From 20-14-all-45-10 sp964435965 (GTDB lineage Bacteria > Chloroflexota > Dehalococcoidia > GIF9 > AB-539-J10): 58,410 nucleotides of DNA. The stretch covers positions 1 to 58,410 of the forward strand of contig CAYTBB010000003.1 of the NCBI GenBank assembly GCA_964435965.1, in the 5' to 3' direction. The position numbers and the translations under genes were made by a program. Positions 34,376 through 43,278 of the stretch are shown in pieces. The notes beneath the pieces were generated by a model. The model saw only the letters and a program-made list of their open reading frames with translations, made no database searches and was not told where the DNA came from. Numbering within the stretch: the first letter of the stretch is position 1; the number at the start of each line of letters is the position of its first letter.

Positions 34376-35771
34376 TAGGTTCCTCTTCAGGCATCGTTTC
34401 CAGGGCTAGCTTATCCATTCCCATCTGCACTGGAATGGGATAGTCTCCAGTGAAGCAAGCCAGGCAAAAAATCTCTCTTGGCAGATCAACAGCTCGAATT
34501 AAGCCATCGAGGCTAAGGTAACCAAGTGAATCAGCACCGAGGTAATCCCTGATTTCCGAGGTAGTCTTCCTGGCAGCGATGAGTTCCCATTCGCTGGCCA
34601 TATCCACACCTAAGAAGCAGGGATGGCGAATAGGAGGAGCACAAATACGAAGATGCACCTCTTTAGCGCCAGCTTTCCTTAGTAAATTGACTACCCGAGG
34701 GGTGGTGGTACCGCGAACGATACTGTCATCAATGACAACCAGTCGTTTTCCAGAGATTATCCGGGAGAGGGGATTGAATTTTAACTGAACGCCAAGCTCT
34801 CTCAGCCTTTGGTCAGGCTCAATGAAGGTGCGTCCCACATAGCGGTTCTTAAGTAAGCCCTCGCAATATGGGATGCCTGAAGCTTTGGAATAGCCAATGC
34901 CAGCAGCAGTAGCTGAGTCAGGAACACCCATGACCAAATCGGCCTCAACAGGGTATTCTTGAGCTAACATTTCACCCATGGCTTGTCTTGCTGGGTAAAG
35001 TAGTTTACCTTGGATGATGCTGTCAGGGCGGGCGAAATAAATATATTCGAAAATGCATAAAGCCTTTTTATCATTCTTACCCTTAAAACTCTTTACTCCA
35101 TCGGCATTGATAACCACAATTTCCCCAGGTTTGATTTCCCTGGTGAACTGGGCGCCTATATGGTCTAGGGCACAGCTTTCCGAGGCGATTACCCAGCCGC
35201 TATCAACAGTTCCCAAACAGAGTGGGCGAACACCCATAGAGTCACGAACCCCAATGAGCTTATTCTGGGTCATGATTACCAGCGAATAAGCTCCTCGGAG
35301 GCGGTACATAGCGTGTCTAATTCTTTCCTCCCAGCTTTTGCCCGGAGAGGCTAAAATTAGGTTGGCGATGACTTCGGAATCACTGGAGGTATGGAAGCTA
35401 TAGCCATCCACGTGAAGCTCGTCACGGAGTAACTTAGCATTGAGAATATTACCATTATGCGCTAAAGCAAGGGTCAACCCTTCTGATTTCGCTATAATAG
35501 GTTGGGCATTGGCTGGTTTGCTTGAGCCTGCAGTAGAGTAGCGGTTGTGCCCAATGCCAATATATCCTTCGAGTTGAGCAAGGTCACTTTCTGTGAATGC
35601 CTGGGAAACCAGCCCCATGTTGGTGTGTATTTTTATTTCACTACCGTTGCTGACAGCAATGCCAGCGCTTTCTTGCCCGCGGTGCTGGAGAGCGAAGAGT
35701 CCGAAGAAGATGAGACGAGCTATGTCTATTCTGTGAGCATAAACTCCAAAGATGCCGCAACTCTCATGCAT
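34359..35771 (-). CDS. purF: Amidophosphoribosyltransferase
   Basis: Commits PRPP to purine synthesis using glutamine. The N-terminal Ntn glutaminase begins MHESCGIFGVYAH; the short M-H-E-S leader is expected to be cleaved to expose C5 as the nucleophile. The GHNRYSTAG and ALAHNGNI glutaminase motifs are present. The C-terminal phosphoribosyltransferase domain has VVIDDSIVRGTTTPRVV (PRPP loop). Cysteines in LRICAPPIRHPCFLGVD and CLACFTGDYP match the oxygen-sensitive 4Fe-4S type of PurF (Bacillus-like). The 470-residue length is normal. A strong promoter lies 20-50 bp upstream. Confidence 0.97.
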   Translation of the reverse strand: MHESCGIFGVYAHRIDIARLIFFGLFALQHRGQESAGIAVSNGSEIKIHTNMGLVSQAFTESDLAQLEGYIGIGHNRYSTAGSSKPANAQPIIAKSEGLTLALAHNGNILNAKLLRDELHVDGYSFHTSSDSEVIANLILASPGKSWEERIRHAMYRLRGAYSLVIMTQNKLIGVRDSMGVRPLCLGTVDSGWVIASESCALDHIGAQFTREIKPGEIVVINADGVKSFKGKNDKKALCIFEYIYFARPDSIIQGKLLYPARQAMGEMLAQEYPVEADLVMGVPDSATAAGIGYSKASGIPYCEGLLKNRYVGRTFIEPDQRLRELGVQLKFNPLSRIISGKRLVVIDDSIVRGTTTPRVVNLLRKAGAKEVHLRICAPPIRHPCFLGVDMASEWELIAARKTTSEIRDYLGADSLGYLSLDGLIRAVDLPREIFCLACFTGDYPIPVQMGMDKLALETMPEEEPIGSQK

Positions 35772-35791
35772 TGAGGGTGCCTTCGTGGCAA

Positions 35792-35820
35792 ATTATAGAC
35801 TGTTATAATCTTTTGGTCAA
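35792..35820 (-). promoter_or_regulatory. sigma-70 promoter for the purFMH operon
   Basis: On the minus strand TTGACC (35820-35815), a 17-nt spacer and a perfect TATAAT (35797-35792). The predicted start site is about 14 nt upstream of the purF ATG, leaving a very short leader with no room for a purine riboswitch. Any PurR-like control would have to act at the promoter. Confidence 0.75.
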
Positions 35821-35894
35821 TTTATTGCTATACTTGATAGTCTTTACTTCTTAAAAAAGGCAGGTGAGGAGAATACTACTATCTTACCTCATTC

Positions 35895-35924
35895 TATACA
35901 GGGATTTTCCTGCTGTGATATAAT
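35895..35924 (+). promoter_or_regulatory. Candidate promoter for rpsO-pnp
   Basis: TATACA (35895-35900), an 18-nt spacer and a perfect TATAAT (35919-35924) precede the rpsO ATG by 30 nt. A second AT-rich TATTATATT follows. The -35 matches four of six consensus positions. Confidence 0.55.
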
Positions 35925-35954
35925 GTGCCATATTATATTAGATTGAGGTGTTAT

Positions 35955-36221
35955 ATGCTGGAAAAAGAAAAAAAAGGCGATATTTTTACACAATTTAGGC
36001 TTAGTGAGGATGATACTGGCTCGGTTGAAGTTCAGGTGGCATTGCTTACCGAAAGGATAAACCAATTGATGGAACACCTCAAGGTGCATTCCCATGATCA
36101 TCACTCGCGCCGTGCTCTTCTTAAACTGATAGGGCAGCGCAGACGACTACTGAATTACCTTAATAAGACAGACCTAGAACGATATGACTCACTTACTGCC
36201 AGATTAGGCTTGAGGAAATAA
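35955..36221 (+). CDS. rpsO: 30S ribosomal protein S15
   Basis: S15 binds 16S rRNA early in small-subunit assembly. The 88-residue protein shows the family pattern: DTGSVEVQVALLTERINQL, HLKVHSHDHHSRRALLKLI, then RRRLLNYL and a C-terminal LGLRK. The frame is open back to 35925, but ATG 35955 with GAGGTG just upstream gives the standard length. The pnp start follows one base after the stop. The rpsO-pnp order is widely conserved, and S15 often autoregulates through its leader; here the leader from the predicted promoter is only ~25 nt. Confidence 0.96.
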   Translation: MLEKEKKGDIFTQFRLSEDDTGSVEVQVALLTERINQLMEHLKVHSHDHHSRRALLKLIGQRRRLLNYLNKTDLERYDSLTARLGLRK

Positions 36222-36222
36222 T

Positions 36223-38424
36223 ATGTCTCAAATTTTTGAGCGCACAATAGCTGGTCGGACACTCACCATCGAAATAGGGAAACTCGCGCAGCAGGCGAAT
36301 GGTGCTGCCGTTGTCCGCTATGGGGATACAGTGGTGTTGGTCACTGCCTGTGCTGCCAATGAGCCTACAGAGAGGATGGGCTTCGTGCCCCTAACAGTGG
36401 ACTATGAAGAAAAACTCTATGCAGCTGGTAAAATACCAGGTAGTTTCTTCAGGCGAGAAGGACGCCCCACTGAGGGAGCAATTATAACCTGCCGGTTTAT
36501 CGATCGATGCTTAAGACCACTTCTTCTCAAGGAGTTTAACCACGAGATACAAATTATAGCTACGGTGCTCTCCGTCGACAAGGAAAATGACCCTGATATT
36601 TGCGCCCTCATCGGTGCCTCAGCAGCCTTAACTATATCTGACATTCCATTTTCAGGTCCGGTATCAGCAGCGCATATTGGCTACATAGATGATAATTTGG
36701 TTCTAAATCCCACTTTGCTCCAAATTGAAAATAGCTTGCTAGATGTGGTTGTTGCTAGCACTAGGCAAGATATAGTGATGGTGGAAGCAGGCGCCAAAGA
36801 GGCCCATGAGGATATAGTAGTGAAAGCAATCGAATTTGGGCATGAAGCTAACCAAGAGATAATTGAACTCCAGGAGGAGCTGCAGCAAGTTTATGGCAAA
36901 CCCAAGGTGGAAGTCAAAGTTAGAGAGGTTGCTCCTGAACTCTCAGCTCATATCTCTACTTTGCTTGGTGACAAGCTGAACGAAGCTCTAGGGCAACCAG
37001 GAAAATTAGAGCGAGAGCAAGTTTTGGCATCGCTTAGGGATGAAGCGAAACAGAAGTTAGTTGACTCTTTCTCCGAGGAAGAGGTGGGTTTTGCCTTTGA
37101 AGCCCGGCTTAAAGCAGAGATAAGGAAGAGGATTTTGCAGGGAAAACGGCATGTGGATGGCCGCCAGGCTGATGAAATTCGCCCTATCCACTGTGAAATT
37201 GGCCTTCTACCTCGTACTCACGGCTCGGGGCTATTCGCCCGGGGAGGAACACAAACTTTGACTATCACCACCCTGGGGTCGGCAAGACAGGAGCAGTTAT
37301 TGGATGGTTTAGGCTTGGCAGAAACCAAACGCTTCATGCACCATTATAATTTTCCTCCGTTCTCCTCGGGCGAGGTAAAACGAGTAGGGTCGCCAGGGAG
37401 GCGCGAAATTGGTCATGGCGCTCTAGGGGAGCGGGCTATTTTGCCAATATTACCTTCGGAAGAGGATTTCCCTTATACTATTCGTTTGGTTTCCGAAGTG
37501 CTTAGCTCTAATGGGAGCACATCTATGGCCAGTACCTGCGGTTCAACCCTTTCATTAATGGATGCTGGCGTACCTATCAAGGCACCAGTAGCTGGAATAG
37601 CCATAGGGTTGGTCACCGGGGAGAATGGGGAGCATGTTATCCTAACCGATATTGAGGGTATAGAAGATGCCTGTGGTGACATGGATTTTAAAGTTGCTGG
37701 CACCTCTGCGGGAATTACAGCCTTGCAGCTTGATATTAAAGTCAGCGGTGTGGACTCCAAAATTCTAGCTGAATCCCTAACCCAAGCTCGCCAGGCTCGC
37801 TTGGAGATATTGGACAAGATGGCACAAACTATCAGTACTAGCCGCCCTGGAATTAGCCCCTATGCTCCCAGGATACATGAGATAAACATTGATGCAAGCA
37901 AGATTGGCAATGTTATTGGCCCTGGAGGTAGAACCATAAGATCCATTACGGAGGAGACCAAAACAACTATAGACGTAAAGAGTGATGGCACGGTTATTGT
38001 TGGCTCCCCCAGTGAGGAGGCAGTCCAAAAGGCGATCAGAATGATAGAAGATTTAACCCAAGAAGTGAAACTAGGGGATATTTATACTGGGAGAGTAACG
38101 AGGCTGCTGAATTTTGGCGCCATGGTAGAAGTCCTCCCAGGCAAGGAAGGCCTAGTCCATATTAGCGAGCTTGCCGATTATCATGTAGCTAAAGTTGAAG
38201 ATGTGGTTAAAGTTGGTGAGGAAGTAATGGTCAAAGTCATTGGAATTGACGAGTTAGGCAGGATAAACTTATCACGTAAAGCAGTGTTTGAAGGATTTTC
38301 TCGCATACCTGGTGCTAAGGTGAAGGATTCCTTAGCCTCTAAGAATCATTGGCAGAGGCGGCCAAACTATCGTCATACTCCTTCGCCTAATAAAGGCGGT
38401 CGCTATACCGATTACAATAAATAA
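36223..38424 (+). CDS. pnp: Polyribonucleotide nucleotidyltransferase
   Basis: Phosphorolytic 3'-5' exoribonuclease of RNA turnover. Residues 1-540 contain the two RNase PH-like cores. These include FFRREGRPTEGAIITCRFIDR, HVDGRQADEIRPI and the active-site stretch GSNGSTSMASTCGSTLSLMDAG in the second core, with DIEGIEDACGDMDFKVAGT. A KH domain follows (IGNVIGPGGRTIRSI, about 562-576), then an S1 domain (GDIYTGRVTRLLNFGAMVE, about 620 onward). The tail is basic and proline/asparagine-rich. At 733 residues it is normal length. It is in the rpsO-pnp-dapB-asd-dapA run. Confidence 0.97.
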   Translation: MSQIFERTIAGRTLTIEIGKLAQQANGAAVVRYGDTVVLVTACAANEPTERMGFVPLTVDYEEKLYAAGKIPGSFFRREGRPTEGAIITCRFIDRCLRPLLLKEFNHEIQIIATVLSVDKENDPDICALIGASAALTISDIPFSGPVSAAHIGYIDDNLVLNPTLLQIENSLLDVVVASTRQDIVMVEAGAKEAHEDIVVKAIEFGHEANQEIIELQEELQQVYGKPKVEVKVREVAPELSAHISTLLGDKLNEALGQPGKLEREQVLASLRDEAKQKLVDSFSEEEVGFAFEARLKAEIRKRILQGKRHVDGRQADEIRPIHCEIGLLPRTHGSGLFARGGTQTLTITTLGSARQEQLLDGLGLAETKRFMHHYNFPPFSSGEVKRVGSPGRREIGHGALGERAILPILPSEEDFPYTIRLVSEVLSSNGSTSMASTCGSTLSLMDAGVPIKAPVAGIAIGLVTGENGEHVILTDIEGIEDACGDMDFKVAGTSAGITALQLDIKVSGVDSKILAESLTQARQARLEILDKMAQTISTSRPGISPYAPRIHEINIDASKIGNVIGPGGRTIRSITEETKTTIDVKSDGTVIVGSPSEEAVQKAIRMIEDLTQEVKLGDIYTGRVTRLLNFGAMVEVLPGKEGLVHISELADYHVAKVEDVVKVGEEVMVKVIGIDELGRINLSRKAVFEGFSRIPGAKVKDSLASKNHWQRRPNYRHTPSPNKGGRYTDYNK

Positions 38425-38452
38425 CCTATATCAGCATGTTAAGCAGTGAGAC

Positions 38453-39250
38453 ATGGAAGCCATAAGAATAGTTATCAATGGAGCTTTAGGCAAGATGGGG
38501 CGGGAGGTGACTAAAGCTGTGCTCAACGAGCCCGGGTTGGAGATAGTTGGCGCTGTGGAGGAGAAAGTAACTCAGCAGTATCTTCCTTTACCGGAGACTT
38601 CAGAGTTGATACCATTTTCCTCTGATTTAGGCTCTCTTTTGAAGAGTTGCAATCCTGCCGTATTAGTAGATTTTACCAATGCTGTAGCTTCTGTAGCAGC
38701 CGCGCGCATCGCTGTTAAGCAAGGAATTAACATGGTTATAGGTACCACAGGCCTTTCTGAGGAAAATCTGAAGGAGATTGAGCAGCTATGTCGAGCCAAT
38801 AACGTTGGTGCTGTGGTGTCACCGAATTTTTCCTTAGGAGCAGTGCTCTTGATGCATTTGGCAAAGGTTGCTGCCAAATTTTTCGATTATGCTGAGATTG
38901 TAGAAATGCACCATGATAAGAAAATTGATGCCCCTTCGGGAACTGCTATGGCTACAGCAAAAGCAATGCTACAAGCCCGTGGCAAACCTTTCATCTGCCC
39001 TAAAACCGAGAGAGAAGTAGTTAGCAGCGTCAGAGGGGGGCAAATAGAAGGTGTAGCTATCCATAGCCTGAGGTTGCCAGGATTTATGGCGGGACAAGAA
39101 GTTATCTTTAGCGGCGTAGGTCAGACCTTGAGCATACGCCATGAGACAATAAGTCGAGAATCTTATATGCCCGGCGTTATTTTGGCAATCAGAGAGGTTA
39201 CAAAGCACAAAGGGTTAATTTATGGATTGGAGGCCTTACTGAAGCTGTAG
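38453..39250 (+). CDS. dapB: 4-hydroxy-tetrahydrodipicolinate reductase
   Basis: Reduces the DapA product to tetrahydrodipicolinate in the lysine/diaminopimelate route. The 265-residue protein begins with a Rossmann motif (VINGALGKMGREV) and has the family catalytic segment EMHHDKKIDAPSGTAM near residues 158-173. GTTGLSEEN lies in the hinge and SLRLPGFMAGQEV in the substrate domain. Start ATG 38453 is 28 nt after pnp. The next gene asd is separated by an interspersed inverted repeat. Confidence 0.95.
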   Translation: MEAIRIVINGALGKMGREVTKAVLNEPGLEIVGAVEEKVTQQYLPLPETSELIPFSSDLGSLLKSCNPAVLVDFTNAVASVAAARIAVKQGINMVIGTTGLSEENLKEIEQLCRANNVGAVVSPNFSLGAVLLMHLAKVAAKFFDYAEIVEMHHDKKIDAPSGTAMATAKAMLQARGKPFICPKTEREVVSSVRGGQIEGVAIHSLRLPGFMAGQEVIFSGVGQTLSIRHETISRESYMPGVILAIREVTKHKGLIYGLEALLKL

Positions 39251-39262
39251 GGTTCTTTATTG

Positions 39263-39381
39263 TCACCCTGAGCCCTTTGCTCCTTGTTTGTCATTCTGAG
39301 GGAGCGAAGCGACCGAAGAATCTCGCTCAGGGTGAACTAAGCGAAGGGTCTTGAGATTCTTTGCTTGCGCTCAGAATGACA
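39263..39381. repeat. Nested inverted repeat family C, copy 1
   Basis: TGTCATTCTGAG (39289-39300) and CTCAGAATGACA (39370-39381) are exact 12-bp inverted repeats. Interlocked with them, TCACCCTGAGC (39263-39273) pairs exactly with GCTCAGGGTGA (39325-39335). The interior carries the GAGCGAAGCGACCGAAGAATCT unit common in many bacterial draft genomes (positions 39299-39323). It separates dapB from asd within one transcription direction. Confidence 0.85.
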
Positions 39382-39416
39382 TTTTTGAGGAGGGCGGACT
39401 GTTGCGAGGAAAGAGC

Positions 39417-40487
39417 ATGGAAGGTTTCAACGTAGCTATTGTCGGTGACACCGGGCTTGTTGAGCGAGAATTTATCAAGGTGCTTGAGCAGCGGAATTTC
39501 CCTGCAGCTTCGATTCGACTACTTGTTACCGAACGCGCTTCAGACATAAAATTCCTTTTTTCTAATCGCCAGAAAATCGAGGTTGAGGAAGCGACACAGG
39601 AGATATTTCGTAATGTTGATGTCGCTCTTTTTTCCGCTAGCGCTGATGTTAGCCGCCGCCTGTCACCTCTGGCCACTGAGGCTGGAGCGGTGGTTATTGA
39701 TAATAGCGCTGCTTTTAGAATGGCTCCCTTGGTTCCTTTGGTGGTTCCTGAAGTAAATCCTGAGGATATAGAATGGCACGAAGGGATAATCGCCAGCCCA
39801 AATTGTTCTGCAATCCAAATGGTAGTAGCTCTTTATCCCTTACACAAGGTTAATCCTATAAAACGAATCATCGTAAGCACTTATCAATCGGTATCAGACA
39901 GCGGTGCTGATGCTTTAAAGGAACTAACAAGCCAAACAAAGCTGGTTTTAGAGGGGCGTCGTGTTTGTCCTCATGTCTATTCCCATCAAATAGCCTTTAA
40001 TCTGTTACCAGAAACCGATGTCTTTTTGGATAATGGCTATACTAAAGAAGAGCAGAAGATGGTGGAAGAGACGCGGAAGATAATGCATGCTGTGGATATA
40101 GCTATTTCGGCAACCTGCGTCCGAGTCCCTGTTTACTTCGGGCATAGTGAAGCGGTGAATGTGGAATTTACTTCGCCTATCACTCCGGAAGAGGCAAGGG
40201 AAATTTTGGCTCAAGCACCTGGAGTCAGGGTTCTTGATGATCCTAGCGTTAGCTTCTACCCCCTACCTTGGGCAGCTAGTGGTTCAAATCACGTATTTGT
40301 GGGTAGAATCAGAAAGGATATTTCTCACCCCAATGGATTAGTTATGTGGGTAGTAGCTGATAATTTACGTAAAGGGGCAGCGCTGAATGCTATACAGATT
40401 GCCGAGGAAGGGATAAGAAGGGGCTGGATAGGATACAGGAAGAAGCGGAGGCGCTCCCGTGCTTCTTATCCGGCAAAGGCGGGATAG
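39417..40487 (+). CDS. asd: Aspartate-semialdehyde dehydrogenase
   Basis: Reduces aspartyl phosphate to the semialdehyde, the branch point to lysine, methionine and threonine. The 356-residue protein has the catalytic cysteine C130 in SPNCSAIQM, the NADP-binding start NVAIVGDTGLVEREF and the substrate segment HVYSHQIAFNLLPETD. ATG 39417 is chosen because the longer frame runs back into repeat family C and the N-terminus then matches the family. Two normally conserved stretches deviate: G-A-T-G-x-V-G reads G-D-T-G-L-V-E, and S-G-A-G reads S-D-S-G. The C-terminal KKRRRSRASYPAKAG looks like a non-family extension. dapA follows after 6 nt. Confidence 0.9.
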   Translation: MEGFNVAIVGDTGLVEREFIKVLEQRNFPAASIRLLVTERASDIKFLFSNRQKIEVEEATQEIFRNVDVALFSASADVSRRLSPLATEAGAVVIDNSAAFRMAPLVPLVVPEVNPEDIEWHEGIIASPNCSAIQMVVALYPLHKVNPIKRIIVSTYQSVSDSGADALKELTSQTKLVLEGRRVCPHVYSHQIAFNLLPETDVFLDNGYTKEEQKMVEETRKIMHAVDIAISATCVRVPVYFGHSEAVNVEFTSPITPEEAREILAQAPGVRVLDDPSVSFYPLPWAASGSNHVFVGRIRKDISHPNGLVMWVVADNLRKGAALNAIQIAEEGIRRGWIGYRKKRRRSRASYPAKAG

Positions 40488-40493
40488 CCTAAA

Positions 40494-41408
40494 ATGGACA
40501 AGCTAGGTCGCTTATTAACAGCTATGGTTACCCCCTTTGATAGTCAGGGCAAAGTTGATTATCAGCAGGCCAAGAATCTAGCTCAAGCTTTGCTTAATTC
40601 TGGTAGCGATGGTCTGCTGCTCTCTGGCACTACGGGAGAATCCCCTACTCTTAACTTCGAAGAGAAGCTCCGTCTTTTTACTGAAGTTAAGTCAGCGATA
40701 GCTAACCGTGGAACAATAGTGGCTGGGACTGGCACTTACAACACTAGAGAGAGCCAGGAGCTGACTAAAGAAGCAGAGAAGGTTGGAGTTGATGCTTGCG
40801 TATTAGTAGTTCCTTATTATAATCGGCCGCCCCAGCAAGGCTTATTTGAGCATTTTAATGCCATTGCCCAAGCCACAACTTTGCCTTGTATTCTCTACAA
40901 CGTACCATCACGCACAGGCACTAATCTTGCTGCTGATACAGTAATCAAGCTAAGCCAAATAGACAATATCATTGGTGTGAAGGAAGCTAGTGGTAACCTC
41001 CGCCAAATAGCTGAGATTATACAGGGAGCCAAGGGTGACTTTTTAGTTTACAGCGGCAATGATAGTGATACCTTGCCTATTCTCACTTTGGGTGGTTATG
41101 GTGTGATCAGTGTCGCTTCACATTTAGTAGGAATCCAAATAAAAGACATGATGGAGAAGTTTCTTAACGGTGAAACTCAAGAAGCAGCTAGCATTCACCG
41201 TCATTTATTGCCTCTGATAAAAGCCCTATTTATTGTTACCAACCCCTTGCCCGTTAAATATGCGCTGAATTACTTGGGTTTTCCAGTGGGCAAACCGCGC
41301 TTGCCTTTGATTGAACCTGACGAAAAATCGGCCGAGGTTGTTAGAGCAGCATTAAAAAACTATAAAATTGACTTACCTTTACCTACCAGGGTTACCCAGG
41401 GAGAATAG
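40494..41408 (+). CDS. dapA: 4-hydroxy-tetrahydrodipicolinate synthase
   Basis: Condenses pyruvate with aspartate semialdehyde. A (beta/alpha)8 aldolase of 304 residues with SGTTGESPTL near residues 44-53, catalytic Y135 in ILYNVPSRTGTN and the Schiff-base lysine K163 in GVKEASGN. It is the third gene of the dapB-asd-dapA group. Its last 17 bases overlap the end of the convergent purA gene, so the two messages are antisense at their 3' ends. Confidence 0.96.
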   Translation: MDKLGRLLTAMVTPFDSQGKVDYQQAKNLAQALLNSGSDGLLLSGTTGESPTLNFEEKLRLFTEVKSAIANRGTIVAGTGTYNTRESQELTKEAEKVGVDACVLVVPYYNRPPQQGLFEHFNAIAQATTLPCILYNVPSRTGTNLAADTVIKLSQIDNIIGVKEASGNLRQIAEIIQGAKGDFLVYSGNDSDTLPILTLGGYGVISVASHLVGIQIKDMMEKFLNGETQEAASIHRHLLPLIKALFIVTNPLPVKYALNYLGFPVGKPRLPLIEPDEKSAEVVRAALKNYKIDLPLPTRVTQGE

Positions 41409-42681
41409 GTCTCACCCTTATCGTTTGCTCTCTCCTTGATCCTACGGCGATAAAGCTAATAGGGCAGGAGAGGAGCTCCTCAAGCCGGTTGATGTAGCGG
41501 CGGGCCTCCAGTGGTAGCTGGTCAAAATTACGGATTTCCCTTATTGACTCTTGCCAACCAGATAGTTCTTCATACATAGGTTGGCATTTCTCTAGTATAG
41601 CTATATCGCTCGGGAAAAAGTCTATAATCTTGTTATCAAATTTATAGGCCGTGCATATTTTGATGGAAGAAAAACCATCAAAAATATCGAGGTGAGTTAA
41701 AGCTATATCACTAAAACCATTTAGCTGAGTAGCGAAGCGGCCAGCCACGGCATCAAACCAACCACACCTCCGCGGCCTCCCTGTTGTAGCACCATATTCA
41801 TGACCTTTCTCACTTATGAGCTTGCCAACCTCGTCCTTTAGCTCACTGGGCATGGGTCCACTGCCAACTCTAGTGATGTAAGCTTTAAATACACCGATAA
41901 TGCGATCAAATGACATCGGGCTTATGCCTGCCCCAATAGAGCCTCCTCCGGCTAATGGCGAAGAAGAAGTTACATAAGGATAAGTGCCAAAGTCGGGGTC
42001 AAGCAAAGTCCCTTGGGCACTCTCTAATAAAACTAGCTCTCCTCTGGCTAAAGATTGGCGAATTAGGGAGTTAGTTTCCTGAATAAGTGGAGCCAGTTGC
42101 TCCCCATAACGGCAATATTGCTCAAAGATTTCTTCCAGTAACAAAGGCGAATGCCCATACACTTTTGTAAGGATGGCGTTCTTAAATTCGAGGATTGAGC
42201 TTAGCTTGCTGTGAAATAAATCCTTGTTTGATAAGTCCCCGGTGCGGATTCCAATACGAGCAACTTTATCAGTAAAGGCAGGGCCAATTCCTCTACGGGT
42301 AGTTCCTAAAGCCCCTTTACCACGCCTTTCCTCTTCCAGTCCATCGAAAAGGGTGTGATAAGGCATGATGAGATGGGCGCGGTCGCTGATGATGAGATGA
42401 CTTATATCTACACTGTGCTTCTTAAGGTTGTCTATTTCATTAAGGAGAACTGCTGGGTTAATAACCACGCCATTGCCGATAATACAAGTTACCTCGGGGT
42501 AAAAAATACCGGAGGGTACAAGATGCATCCTGAACTCGCCATAAGGGTTAATAACTGTGTGGCCTGCATTGTCACCCCCTGAGAAACGAACCACTACCTT
42601 AGCTTTCTCAGCCAGGGAATCAATTACCCTTCCTTTCCCCTCGTCACCCCACTGACCTCCTACAACAGCTATAACAGACAT
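41392..42681 (-). CDS. purA: Adenylosuccinate synthetase
   Basis: First step from IMP to AMP, using GTP and aspartate. The 429-residue protein opens VVGGQWGDEGKG (the GTP/IMP P-loop), then FSGGDNAGHTV, the catalytic LVPSGIF region, RGIGPAFTDKVAR and TTGRPRRCGWFD, all diagnostic. The start ATG abuts the stop of the upstream CDP-alcohol transferase gene with no gap, so it is the last gene of a long minus-strand run from nusA. The 3' end overlaps dapA. purH, which makes IMP, is encoded 8 kb away. Confidence 0.97.
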   Translation of the reverse strand: MSVIAVVGGQWGDEGKGRVIDSLAEKAKVVVRFSGGDNAGHTVINPYGEFRMHLVPSGIFYPEVTCIIGNGVVINPAVLLNEIDNLKKHSVDISHLIISDRAHLIMPYHTLFDGLEEERRGKGALGTTRRGIGPAFTDKVARIGIRTGDLSNKDLFHSKLSSILEFKNAILTKVYGHSPLLLEEIFEQYCRYGEQLAPLIQETNSLIRQSLARGELVLLESAQGTLLDPDFGTYPYVTSSSPLAGGGSIGAGISPMSFDRIIGVFKAYITRVGSGPMPSELKDEVGKLISEKGHEYGATTGRPRRCGWFDAVAGRFATQLNGFSDIALTHLDIFDGFSSIKICTAYKFDNKIIDFFPSDIAILEKCQPMYEELSGWQESIREIRNFDQLPLEARRYINRLEELLSCPISFIAVGSRREQTIRVRPILPG

Positions 42682-43278
42682 TTAGGCACCCCTAACCTTT
42701 GCTTGCTTCCGCAAGTAAAGCAGCCTTTGAGCTACAGTGATATAAACAAAGACTACCAAAACCCATAAAGCAATAAAAACTTGGTTTACCAGCAAACCTA
42801 CTGCTAATACTATAACCCTTTCAGCTCTGGTGAACAAACCAACTCGGCATTCCAAACCTAGCCCCTCTGCTCTGGCTCTTATATAGCTAACAAGGAAAGA
42901 GCCAATTAGAGCGGCAAAAATGGCCACAATCTCTAAAGTGGCCCCTTCCTTCGGCAAATACCAAATCAAAAGACCACAAAATATCGCTGCTTCGGAAATG
43001 CGGTCAACGGCGGAGTCTAGAATAGCACCAAACTTTGTACTTTGCTTGGTAAAGCGAGCCAGGGCCCCATCGAGGAGATCAAATAGCCCGGAGACCAAAA
43101 CCAAAACTCCACCAAGGAGGAAGTAACCGGTGACAATGGCGTAAGCAACACCGATGCTTATGGCCAACTCAATAAAGGTGAGAGTATTGGGTTTTAGCTT
43201 GGTTTTGCCTAAAACTGTGACTATGGGATTAGTAATATAGGAAGCTATAGTCCCCCGAATCTCTGCTAAATTTGCCAT
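42682..43278 (-). CDS. CDP-alcohol phosphatidyltransferase (inositol-phosphate type likely)
   Basis: A 198-residue membrane enzyme with about five or six helices. The CDP-alcohol phosphotransferase signature D-G-x2-A-R-x8-G-x3-D-x3-D is intact as DGALARFTKQSTKFGAILDS followed by AVDR. The family transfers a phosphatidyl group from CDP-diacylglycerol to an alcohol. The inositol-1-phosphate synthase gene upstream makes phosphatidylinositol-phosphate synthase, as in actinobacteria and archaea, the best guess over PgsA. AAGGAG precedes ATG 43278. The first 50 bases overlap the tail of the glycosyltransferase relic. purA follows immediately. Confidence 0.82.
   Translation of the reverse strand: MANLAEIRGTIASYITNPIVTVLGKTKLKPNTLTFIELAISIGVAYAIVTGYFLLGGVLVLVSGLFDLLDGALARFTKQSTKFGAILDSAVDRISEAAIFCGLLIWYLPKEGATLEIVAIFAALIGSFLVSYIRARAEGLGLECRVGLFTRAERVIVLAVGLLVNQVFIALWVLVVFVYITVAQRLLYLRKQAKVRGA

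Noticed and set aside
39351..39416. Longer N-terminus for asd starting at 39351
   Set aside because: The added codons run through interspersed repeat C and match nothing in the family; ATG 39417 gives the proper N-terminus.
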